64,000 bases of DNA, from assembly GCF_001682865.1 (NCBI RefSeq), contig NZ_MAQX01000022.1, positions 496,001 through 560,000 of the forward strand. Reading direction: 5' to 3'. The notes below the pieces were generated by a model. It was not told the origin of the DNA and did not search any database. It saw nothing but the letters and a program-made list of their open reading frames with translations. Position numbers and translations under genes: made by a program. Shown one piece after another: positions 56,528-64,000 of the stretch; the first letter of the stretch is position 1; each line of letters begins with the position of its first letter. This DNA is from Bacillus sp. FJAT-26390 (GTDB lineage Bacteria; Bacillota; Bacilli; Paenibacillales; Paenibacillaceae).

Positions 56528-57861
56528 TGGCAATGAGAAAAAAAGCAAATCGCAGCCTGATGCTGCTAGCCGTCTTGTTCGTCCTTGCTGCTTGCTGCTT
56601 ATATGTGTTCCCGAACAACTGGTGGACGCGCATGCTGCTCTATACGACCGAAGCGGGACTTGTTGGCGCTTTAGCTGATTTATTTGCGGTAACGGTACTA
56701 TTTCGTCATCCATTTGGGTTGAAGTGGATTCCGCATACCGCAATAATTCCGAGAAATCGCGATAAGCTTATCGAAGGCGTCGCGAGCATGGTTGAGCAGC
56801 AGCTGCTCAGCAAAGATTTGTTGAAGGATAAAGTGAGCCAGATTTCGCTGGTGGAGATCGCGATAGCTTGGGTAGATCGCCGTCCAGGCGGCATGCTCGC
56901 AGAGCAGGGCTGGAAGCTCGTGTCGGGGCTGCTGGCTAAGCTGGATTTCAAGGGCATATCCGTCGTATTGGATGAGAAGGCTCGCAAAAGCTTAAGCCGC
57001 GTTAATATGTCGCCATATGCCGGCAAGGCGCTGAAATGGGTAATGGACCAGGGCAATTTTCAAAGCTGGCTCAACTATGTAGTTGAGTTTGCAGCTGTTA
57101 AGGCAGCCGATGAGCAGACGAAAGTAGCGATAAGGGAGCTGCTTGGCAAGGAGAAGGAGAAATTCGTTAACCAAGGAAGCATTTTTTCCAAGTGGCTCAA
57201 AAAAATGGCGGTAGAAATCGCAGAATCAACCAACGCGCTAAATCTCGACGATGCGGCAAACGTGCTGCATGGCGATTTGCAGCGATTAATCGATGACCTG
57301 CGAAATCCTCAGCATGAGCTTCGTGTTTTGCTCGAAAACATGGTATACCAGCTGGCTGACCATTTGCAAAATCGCGAAGACGTATCTGCAGCCGTCAACG
57401 AGTGGAGAGACGAGGTTATCGAGAAGATTTCCTTCCTTCCTTCGATTGAGGCGTTGCTTGGCAATTTGCGGCAGCTGCTGATGAAGGATCAGGGGCTTCA
57501 GCTGGCCTTGCAAGAGAAGCATTCCGTTAACCAAGCGGATATTAAGGATTTGATCAATCAATTTGTCATGTCTTATTGGGACTGGTTTAAGGCGAATGAG
57601 GAAACGAAGGGCTGGCTGGAGCAGTACGCCCAGAAATTCGTTCATAAAATGATTGAGACGGAGCATGCGATTATCGGAGTCATTGTGCGCAAGACGCTGG
57701 ACAGCTTTACGGAGCAGAAGCTGGTGCACTTTATTGAAAGCAAAGTCGAGACCGATTTGCAGCGCATCCGACTGAATGGAGCGTATATTGGCTCCGCGCT
57801 GGGAGCAGCCTTTTATCTGTTGCTTTATGGCGTTTATGAGCCGATTTTGCGTTTGTTTTAA
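56527..57861 (+). CDS. DUF445 family membrane protein, second copy
   Basis: The ATG at 56527, in TAATG with the previous stop and behind GGAGGG, is the real start; the frame reaches back to 56506. The 444-residue protein mirrors the first copy: N-terminal helix (LMLLAVLFVLAACCLYVFP), GLVGALADLFAVTVLFRHPFGLKWIPHTAIIPRNRDKLIEGVASMVEQQLL, a coiled helical body and a final helix (GAYIGSALGAAFYLLLYGVYEPIL). Its helical body differs considerably from that of the first copy, so the pair may form a hetero-oligomer. A terminator closes the two-gene operon. Confidence 0.88.
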   Translation: MAMRKKANRSLMLLAVLFVLAACCLYVFPNNWWTRMLLYTTEAGLVGALADLFAVTVLFRHPFGLKWIPHTAIIPRNRDKLIEGVASMVEQQLLSKDLLKDKVSQISLVEIAIAWVDRRPGGMLAEQGWKLVSGLLAKLDFKGISVVLDEKARKSLSRVNMSPYAGKALKWVMDQGNFQSWLNYVVEFAAVKAADEQTKVAIRELLGKEKEKFVNQGSIFSKWLKKMAVEIAESTNALNLDDAANVLHGDLQRLIDDLRNPQHELRVLLENMVYQLADHLQNREDVSAAVNEWRDEVIEKISFLPSIEALLGNLRQLLMKDQGLQLALQEKHSVNQADIKDLINQFVMSYWDWFKANEETKGWLEQYAQKFVHKMIETEHAIIGVIVRKTLDSFTEQKLVHFIESKVETDLQRIRLNGAYIGSALGAAFYLLLYGVYEPILRLF

Positions 57862-57865
57862 CGGG

Positions 57866-57909
57866 AAGCCCTCACTCATTAGCGCTGCTAATGGCGAGGG
57901 CTTTTTTTT
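57866..57909 (+). terminator. Rho-independent terminator after the DUF445 pair
   Basis: AAGCCCTC pairs with GAGGGCTT; an inner stem CATTAGC/GCTAATG caps it; eight T follow. Confidence 0.9.
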
Positions 57910-58052
57910 CATGTATGCCAATTCATTTAAAAGTAAACCATAAAGTTTGCTTTTACCCCCGTGCAATCCAAAATACAGTCAGGTAGTATGGAGGTAAGCA
58001 ACAGCTAGAATGAGCAAGGTTAATGAAAATGCAAGAGGGGTAAGGTGAGAGG

Positions 58053-59684
58053 ATGCTGCGTGCGCTAATAGTGGACGATGAATTCGAAATCCGCGAAGGT
58101 TTACGTAACCGCTTTCCTTGGGATCATTTTGGCATCGAGGAAGTGCTGGTGGCCGATGACGGAGATACAGCTTTGATGCTCGCAATGGATAAGCGGCCTG
58201 ATCTGATCGTTACCGATATTAAAATGAACCGGATGTCCGGTCTAGAATTCCTCCGCTCTCTGAGTAAGGTGGAGGATTATAAGCCGGAGGCGATTGTTGT
58301 CAGCGGCTATGATGACTTTGAGCTGGTCAAGCAGGCGATGCAAATCGGCGTGCTGGATTATATTCTCAAGCCGATCAATTTGGAGGAGCTGGACCAAATC
58401 GTTCGCAAAACGATGGACCATATCCATAAGAAAAAAATGGACCAGCATAACGAACAGCTGCTAATCAACCAAGTTAAATTCGCCATACCCAAAATGCGCG
58501 AGGAGCTGCTCAGAGAGATGATTGAGCAGGATTACGATCCTTACCGGGAAGCGAGGCGGCGCCATCGTCTGCAGACGCTCAGCTTGGAGTGGATCGCAAA
58601 CCAGCAGATGACGCTTGTGGTCGTGGAAGCCGATGATCTGAAGGCGATTGAGAACCGCCACACGAAGGAGAAGGATCTGGTGCTGTTTGGAATCGGCAAT
58701 GTGGTCAATCAGACGCTGGAGGAGGAATATCCGCACCCCTTCGCGCTTTGCACCGACAGCAGCAGCCGCTGGGTCGTTATCTTAGGCTGCTCGCGCCCAG
58801 AGCATGCGGAGCTAAGCCGGGGCATGGCGCAGCTATGCTTGCAGCGAATCAATGATTTTGTGAAGGTGAAGGCGAGCGCTGGCATGCGGACGACACCTTG
58901 CACGTTCGAGCATCTTCATGAAATGTATGCGGAAGCGCTGAACGTATTGGAGCAGAAGGCGGTATATGGCGGCAATCGATTATTTACGGAGCAGGGGCTT
59001 TATTACGAAGGCGATGGAGGCGACTTGTCGCTTGGCGAGCCCGAGGAGGTGCTTGATCTCGTCAAATACGGATCAGATGATGAAATAACGGCGGCGATGG
59101 ATCGGTTTGTGGAGATGGTCCAAGCTTGGCGGCTGAGCCAATTGCGGGATATCCAGCAGAAAATATTCGAATGGCTCTTTGAGGTGTTTCGAAGAGCAGC
59201 GGCGGCCGGCATTCCGAATAAAAATTGGGGCAGCAACCCGATTGCGGTTTGGGAGCAGCTGGAGCAATATGATACGCTGCAGTCGCTGCGCGTACAGACG
59301 GAATTATTTTTGAAAGCGATTGCGGCAGACTTTCGCAAGCTATCCGCAACGCCAAGCCAGATTGTTTATGAGGCGGAAAAAATATTGCACCGCGATTATG
59401 CGGAGAGCTTGACGCTGCAAAGCGTGGCGATGGCCGTTCATGTCACGCCCGTATGGCTGAGCAAGCTGTTCAAGAAAGAGAAGCGGAAAACCTTCTTGGA
59501 ATATTTGACGGAAATACGCATTGAGAAAGCGAAGGAAATGCTGGGAGACATCCAGTATAAGGTGTACCAGATTTCGTATCAGGTCGGCTATAAGGATCCG
59601 GTGCATTTTTCCAAGCTATTCAAAAAGCAAGTCGGCTGCACGCCAAAAGAATATAGACGACAAAGGGGCATTGCTGACGAATAA
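58053..59684 (+). CDS. YesN-type response regulator (receiver plus AraC domain)
   Basis: A 543-residue regulator starting at ATG 58053 behind AAGGTGAGAGG. The receiver domain has the acidic pair at residues 8-9 (IVDDEF), phospho-acceptor Asp55 in LIVTDIKMN, and Lys106 in YILKPIN. A long helical middle (about 120-430) is typical of the YesN group. The AraC domain at the end reads LTLQSVAMAVHVTPVWLSKLFKKEKRKTFLEYLTEIRIEKA and VYQISYQVGYKDPVHFSKLFKKQVGCTPKEYRR. Regulators of this type normally pair with YesM kinases and switch on sugar importers and glycosidases; a YesM kinase begins at 62808, beyond the GH38 gene. Confidence 0.92.
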   Translation: MLRALIVDDEFEIREGLRNRFPWDHFGIEEVLVADDGDTALMLAMDKRPDLIVTDIKMNRMSGLEFLRSLSKVEDYKPEAIVVSGYDDFELVKQAMQIGVLDYILKPINLEELDQIVRKTMDHIHKKKMDQHNEQLLINQVKFAIPKMREELLREMIEQDYDPYREARRRHRLQTLSLEWIANQQMTLVVVEADDLKAIENRHTKEKDLVLFGIGNVVNQTLEEEYPHPFALCTDSSSRWVVILGCSRPEHAELSRGMAQLCLQRINDFVKVKASAGMRTTPCTFEHLHEMYAEALNVLEQKAVYGGNRLFTEQGLYYEGDGGDLSLGEPEEVLDLVKYGSDDEITAAMDRFVEMVQAWRLSQLRDIQQKIFEWLFEVFRRAAAAGIPNKNWGSNPIAVWEQLEQYDTLQSLRVQTELFLKAIAADFRKLSATPSQIVYEAEKILHRDYAESLTLQSVAMAVHVTPVWLSKLFKKEKRKTFLEYLTEIRIEKAKEMLGDIQYKVYQISYQVGYKDPVHFSKLFKKQVGCTPKEYRRQRGIADE

Positions 59685-59730
59685 AAGCTGCGGTAACCCG
59701 CAAATAGGAACAATGGCATTCATTATGACA

Positions 59731-59787
59731 GCAAGAGGCAGCTTCCAAGGTGGAAATAGCATGAACCTTCGGAAGCTGCCTCTTTGC
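59731..59787. terminator. Bidirectional terminator between YesN-type and GH38 genes
   Basis: AGAGGCAGCTTCC (from 59734) pairs with GGAAGCTGCCTCT (from 59771), flanked by GCA and TGC. It separates two converging genes. Confidence 0.75.
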
Positions 59788-59818
59788 GTTAAACGTTGAT
59801 GCAAATGATAGTAATGAA

Positions 59819-62554
59819 TTAGTTCGATTCTGATGATAAGCCGATCGTTACAATTTTATAGCCACCTACTTGAACCGTATTGTTAACCTGCTCGGAGCTT
59901 TTGTCTTCCATAATATTGCTTACGTAGGTTTCGGAAGCAGCGTCTGGATGAATGGCTAAGCTCGCAGACGTGCCGGCTAAATTATACCACCGCGCCATGC
60001 TGTCGCCTCTCTCTTCGTTGATCTTCAAGCTGGAGAACGCAAGCTGGTCGCCGTTCCACTTGAGAAAATCATGCGAAGCAGCAAGCTCGCCATTATGAAC
60101 CCCTGTAAGGACAGCAGTCAGCGGAATGGGGAACCGGTACGCTTCACGGTAAGCATCGAAGCGGTCCGCGGCATCGCCGTACGGAATGATCATCCATTCC
60201 GCTTCGTTCGTGCCAAGGCACTGTGCTTCAGGCGTATGGAAAACGCCCCAGTCGCCAAGCTCTCCGACCGAGCGAAGCAGCGTTAACGCGATCGTGTTTC
60301 TTCCGTCCAGGAGCACCTCGTATTCATTTAAGCCTTTGCCTGCGACGGTTAAGCCTCTTTGATCTGCGTGCACGTCGATAAAGGTTTGCATATGCTGACA
60401 GTTGCTTGGATTTTCCCATTCCTTGGACGGTACGTTTTGGCGCTCTGCGACCTCAAAGATGGAGTCCGCAAAATGGGTTGTTGCCAGAATATCCGATGGC
60501 AGCAATACGCGCAGCCTGTGATCAGCGGACTGGTTTTCAATACGCGCATGAACATGCACGCCTGTGCCTTCGCGCTCGAGGCTGACGCGGGTTACGATGA
60601 CGAGCGGAGCAAGCAAGTCGGATCTGCCAGCCTTCCGCTGCCGGAATGGGGCCATCGTCCGGACTTCTTCCGCGAGCAAGTCATCTGCCCGTGCAGGAAT
60701 AGATAGCCGATGCACGATTTCGATGGCGGCCCTGTATGGCGAATCCTCAACAATCCGAATTTCGGCTTTGCTGCCTTTTGTCGTAATCGGCAAATCGCCA
60801 GCTGGCTGTTTGAAAATATATTCGTTCCCGATATCGCCAACGTTCTCATACTGGCCGAGATCAAGGAACAGCTGTCTGCTTCGCTTGTCATAAACAACGT
60901 AGCTTCCGTCCTCCTCAACGGTCAGTCTGAGATGACGATTTTCGAGCGTTGCCGTACCTGTCACCAAGGTCTCGCGTTTATCGGCTTCAGGCTTGCTATC
61001 ATGCTCGCTTGGTATCCAAGCGAAGGAGCTGTAGCCCATGGAAGGAAGCGTTCCCGTCTCGAAGGTTATGCTCAGCGCGCGTGCCATGTAAGGCTGCCGG
61101 AATTTATCGCTTGGCAATTCATAGCCAAAACGCACGCCCAAATCATGCACGGTGAACGCGATCCGCTCTCCGGCAGCGTTAACCAAATAACCACCGGCAT
61201 GCGTCCGCTCCTTAACGAGAGCGGCAATGGCCACAGGGTCCTCGCTCTGATCGAAGAAGCGATGCGACCATTCAACCTCAACGGTTATGACAGACGAGCC
61301 CTCGTAGCCGCTCGTATTAAAAACGACAAAAGGCGCTGCGGACTCTCCAAATGCTGCAAAATGGCTCGTATTCACTTTTGCGCTTATGAATTTGGCGCTC
61401 TCGTTCGTTAAAGCTTTGCCTACCTCCATGCTTTTGGCGAACCGCGTTTGCATCTCTTGGTAGACCTCATCTACGCTGCAGCCGCAAATGCTGTCATGCG
61501 GGTGGTTCTGCATCAATGTCTTCCAAGCATATTGGAACAGCCCATGCGGGTAAGGCTTGCCCAGCTGATGCGCTAAGCTTGCGATCGGCTCTGCAACTTT
61601 CTCCAGCAGCGTCTGATTGCGCTGATTCAGCTGCTTGATATAGACGCGGGCGGAAGCGGTATTGACTAAGGAATACCAGCCGTCCGTCTGCTGTCCGCGA
61701 AGCTCGCCGCGCGTCAAGCTTAAGGTTGGCGGCTGCTCGGCCTGAACGGCCTTTATATAGTCATCAAAGTTAGAATGCACAAACTCGTAGTCCGGGAAGA
61801 GCTCCCTGGCAACGCGAAGCGCTTCAGAGAGATTCGTCTGAATGGGCTGGTGGTCGCAGCCGTTCATGAGCAGCAGCTGCGAGGTTGACGCATACTGCAT
61901 CGCGCGCGATAAACGATGCTCCCAGTAAGGCTTCGCTTTCAGCGGATCTACCGGAATTTCCATGCCGTTGTTGTACCAGTTGGCAAACAGGATGCCGAGT
62001 ACGCTGGAGCCGTCAGGCGCCTGCCAGATCAGCTCGGAGAAAGGAGACTCAAGGCCGGTGCTATCCTCCACTCGGTTGTTGAAGCCCGTAGCCTTGACGC
62101 CTCTTCCGAAGACGGCGGTGTCGATGCCCGCTTGCCTGAGCAGCTGCGCGGCTTGGCCCATATTGCCGAATGAATCGGGGAAATAGCCAAGCTTCGAGAT
62201 CGGTCCGTATTTTGCCGCATCCCGGTGCCCGATTTGCAAGTTTCTGACATTCGCTTCGCTGCTCGTAAGAAATTCGTCCTGCAAAATATACCAAGGGCCA
62301 AGCGACAGCTTGCCTTCATCACAAAGCTTTTGGATTTGATCGCGTTTCTCCGGGTATACCTGCAAATAATCGTCCAAAATAATCGTTTGCCCATCCAAAT
62401 AAAAGCTGCGGAAATCAGGATCGGACTCGAACGTTTCCAGCAGCGTGTCCATCGTTTCAATAAGCTTCACATGATGGGCCTCGTAAGGCATATACCATTC
62501 TCTATCCCAATGGGTGTGGGAAATGACATGTACCACCCTTTTCGATGCAGTCAT
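59819..62554 (-). CDS. GH38 alpha-mannosidase
   Basis: The ATG at 62554 behind AGAGGAAC gives MTASKRVVHVISHTHWDREWY; the open frame to 62719 has no ribosome site. The 911-residue enzyme has the zinc motif HTHWD (His15, Asp17), the nucleophile in YFPDSFGNMGQ (Asp127), the later zinc-site MNGCDHQP, and the QNHPHDSICGCSVDEVYQEM hallmark of bacterial GH38. It trims alpha-linked mannose inside the cell, since no signal peptide is present. With the GH76 pair at 43091-45165 it could complete mannan-oligosaccharide breakdown. It diverges from the YesM-type kinase, so that two-component system is a likely regulator. Confidence 0.93.
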   Translation of the reverse strand: MTASKRVVHVISHTHWDREWYMPYEAHHVKLIETMDTLLETFESDPDFRSFYLDGQTIILDDYLQVYPEKRDQIQKLCDEGKLSLGPWYILQDEFLTSSEANVRNLQIGHRDAAKYGPISKLGYFPDSFGNMGQAAQLLRQAGIDTAVFGRGVKATGFNNRVEDSTGLESPFSELIWQAPDGSSVLGILFANWYNNGMEIPVDPLKAKPYWEHRLSRAMQYASTSQLLLMNGCDHQPIQTNLSEALRVARELFPDYEFVHSNFDDYIKAVQAEQPPTLSLTRGELRGQQTDGWYSLVNTASARVYIKQLNQRNQTLLEKVAEPIASLAHQLGKPYPHGLFQYAWKTLMQNHPHDSICGCSVDEVYQEMQTRFAKSMEVGKALTNESAKFISAKVNTSHFAAFGESAAPFVVFNTSGYEGSSVITVEVEWSHRFFDQSEDPVAIAALVKERTHAGGYLVNAAGERIAFTVHDLGVRFGYELPSDKFRQPYMARALSITFETGTLPSMGYSSFAWIPSEHDSKPEADKRETLVTGTATLENRHLRLTVEEDGSYVVYDKRSRQLFLDLGQYENVGDIGNEYIFKQPAGDLPITTKGSKAEIRIVEDSPYRAAIEIVHRLSIPARADDLLAEEVRTMAPFRQRKAGRSDLLAPLVIVTRVSLEREGTGVHVHARIENQSADHRLRVLLPSDILATTHFADSIFEVAERQNVPSKEWENPSNCQHMQTFIDVHADQRGLTVAGKGLNEYEVLLDGRNTIALTLLRSVGELGDWGVFHTPEAQCLGTNEAEWMIIPYGDAADRFDAYREAYRFPIPLTAVLTGVHNGELAASHDFLKWNGDQLAFSSLKINEERGDSMARWYNLAGTSASLAIHPDAASETYVSNIMEDKSSEQVNNTVQVGGYKIVTIGLSSESN

Positions 62555-62807
62555 CGTTGTTCCTCTTTTCCGTGAAAGGTTAGGTATTACGGGAATAGTG
62601 TAATGAATCCGCAGCTTGGTCACAATGAGGGAAAAACAAACTTTAAGGGGAATTATTATCGTTTCGGGCCGAAAGAGCCAAAAGGCATAGAGATGCTCCT
62701 GCATAAGAGGAAATTGCATCTTGCAGGATGAACAGTAATGCGTATAAAATCGAGGACAAGTCTACCTGCGCGCAGGGGGCAGCATAGTCGAAGGAAGGTA
62801 CATGCAG
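62555..62807. other. Divergent intergenic region between GH38 and the sensor kinase
   Basis: About 250 bases without a supported gene. It carries the leaders of both divergent genes. No strong promoter or repeat could be assigned by eye beyond an A/T-rich stretch near 62630-62660. Confidence 0.5.
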
Positions 62808-64000
62808 ATGAATAAAGTTTCCTTTCGGTTGGCCTCATCCTTCCGCAATCGGATGATTCTAATCTTTTTTATGATCATAATCGTTCCGTTTCTGCTCTTC
62901 GCGTATTATGCGCATATCAAATCGATTGAGGGCATTTCCAATACGAATACGACGATGTCCATGAGTTATCTTCTCCAAGCGAGAAAAAACTTTGAAATCT
63001 ATCTCAATAAATTAAACGATCAGGTTAATGAAGTGATCGGCAATAAAGCGCTTCAGGATTTGCTCGAAAAAGAGCCAAAGGACCAAGCAGAAGAGGAAGC
63101 GTTTACAGTTAATTTGTTGACCGTGCTGTATCATGCTACTCCGGCGATCGATGGGTTCAGGGTCAAGGTTTATCCGATCAAGCCAACCGATTATCCCTCG
63201 TACATGAGGACGATAGATGAATCGGTTCGCATTGGCGACCAGTATTGGTTCCAGCGCTCCAAAGCGACAGTCAGCCCGACTTGGTACCTGACCATGCCGC
63301 AGCAGGGCAAATACGCAAAGCCGCTGCTCTCCTATGTCAAACGTTTTTCGGGGCTGTACGACCAGAAAGTTAGAGGGATCATTGCTACGGATTTATCCGA
63401 GGACTATTTGAAACGTTATTTCTCGCCATCCGACCAGCTGAAGGACCAGAAGCTGCTGCTTATCAATGAGAAGGGCGTCGTGCACTACGATTCATCGGCT
63501 AATGAATGGACCGGCAAGGAGTTTCCGTCAGCCCCCTTTATCTCCTATATGAACACCGGGGATGAAGGCTCCAAATCCATTACGCTCAATGGGCAAACCT
63601 ATCTGGCGACCTATATTAAAATGGCAAACCATCCGTGGACCATCGTCAGTCTGACTCCCCTGCACGAGCTGACGGGAACGATTGATGAGATTAACCGGAT
63701 GCTCGTTATTTTTCTGATCGTCTATCTGGTCTGCTGCATTAGCGTCGTCTTTTATATTACCGCCTATTACACGCAGCCGATTGCTCATCTGGTTCGCATT
63801 ATGAGAAGGCTGGAAGCGGACAATCTGCATTATTTGCTTCCATGGTCGTCGCGTAAGGACGAGGTTGGATGGCTTTACCGAGGGGTTGGCAGCCTTGTGC
63901 AGAGGATTGAAGGGTTGATTAAGGAAGCAGCGCGCTCGGAGAGAAACAAAAAAGCGCTCGAATTCCAAGTGCTGAGCCATCAGATTAATCCGCATTTTTT
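62808..64000 (+). CDS. YesM-type sensor histidine kinase, truncated by the window end
   Basis: The frame is open from ATG 62802/62808 (the latter spaced better from AAGGAAGG) to the last base. Visible are an N-terminal membrane helix (RMILIFFMIIIVPFLLFAYYA), a large extracellular sensor domain with WYLTMPQQGKYAKPLLSYV and TYLATYIKMANHPWTIVSLTPL (double-Cache-like), a second helix (MLVIFLIVYLVCCISVVFYIT), a HAMP domain and the start of the kinase core, FQVLSHQINPHF, which is the phospho-accepting histidine motif of the YesM family. The ATP-binding half lies outside the window. It should sense an extracellular saccharide and signal to a YesN-type regulator, probably that at 58053. Confidence 0.9.
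   Translation, partial: MNKVSFRLASSFRNRMILIFFMIIIVPFLLFAYYAHIKSIEGISNTNTTMSMSYLLQARKNFEIYLNKLNDQVNEVIGNKALQDLLEKEPKDQAEEEAFTVNLLTVLYHATPAIDGFRVKVYPIKPTDYPSYMRTIDESVRIGDQYWFQRSKATVSPTWYLTMPQQGKYAKPLLSYVKRFSGLYDQKVRGIIATDLSEDYLKRYFSPSDQLKDQKLLLINEKGVVHYDSSANEWTGKEFPSAPFISYMNTGDEGSKSITLNGQTYLATYIKMANHPWTIVSLTPLHELTGTIDEINRMLVIFLIVYLVCCISVVFYITAYYTQPIAHLVRIMRRLEADNLHYLLPWSSRKDEVGWLYRGVGSLVQRIEGLIKEAARSERNKKALEFQVLSHQINPHF

Noticed and set aside
62555..62719. 55-residue extension of the GH38 enzyme
   Set aside because: No ribosome site precedes the upstream start, whereas AGAGGAAC lies before the ATG at 62554 and the family starts at that point.

Overview
The window looks like a chromosomal segment of a Paenibacillus-like Gram-positive, spore-forming soil bacterium. 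The reasons are the moderate GC content, strong GGAGG-type ribosome sites with frequent TTG and GTG starts, several binding-protein-dependent sugar importers without their own ATPase, YesM/YesN-type sensor and regulator genes, AraC regulators, an S-layer-homology protein, CotH and tandem DUF445 genes. No rRNA, tRNA, insertion sequence, prophage or CRISPR array was seen.

Layout. (1) 1-14479: a fructan or sucrose-oligosaccharide locus with two pairs of ABC sugar permeases, a lipoprotein binding protein, an NHL-repeat/Yip1/DUF5696 trio lying between the permease pairs, three GH32 proteins and a PfkB sugar kinase. (2) 14603-16835: a FAD monooxygenase-like enzyme and a TetR repressor, with two near-identical operator-like 20-mers in front. 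(3) 16907-23940: a CotH/DUF4956/VTC-domain operon, a divergent metallophosphoesterase, and an OmpR-type two-component system linked to them by a shared 20-bp box. (4) 24093-36562: the most striking region. It encodes a urocanase-like hydratase, a DUF917 protein, an ammonia-lyase homologue lacking the MIO serine, a hydantoinase, two M20 carbamoylases, a four-gene OpuC-type betaine importer and an IclR regulator. (5) 36711-38492: a glycine-rich repeat protein and a repeat-bearing intergenic stretch. (6) 38493-47377: a GntR/LacI-type regulator, a sugar importer, two GH76 enzymes, an AraC regulator and a GH172 protein. (7) 47585-64000: an SLH/GH18 protein, AraC with a GH95 fucosidase, MocR with a DMT exporter, two DUF445 proteins, and a YesN-type regulator, GH38 alpha-mannosidase and truncated YesM-type sensor kinase.

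How the parts fit. Region 4 matches step by step the known route for ergothioneine (a betaine of 2-thiohistidine). The route is uptake by a betaine-type importer; loss of trimethylamine by ergothionase, which needs no MIO group; hydration of thiourocanate; desulfuration of the thiohydantoin; opening of hydantoin-5-propionate; and hydrolysis of N-carbamoyl-glutamate to glutamate. A 19-nt motif repeated in front of both the catabolic and the transport genes is a candidate operator for the IclR regulator. The assignment is inference from gene content and motifs, not from experiment. The sugar regions share one strategy: import oligosaccharides, then cleave them with enzymes that lack export signals (two GH32, two GH76, GH38, GH95).
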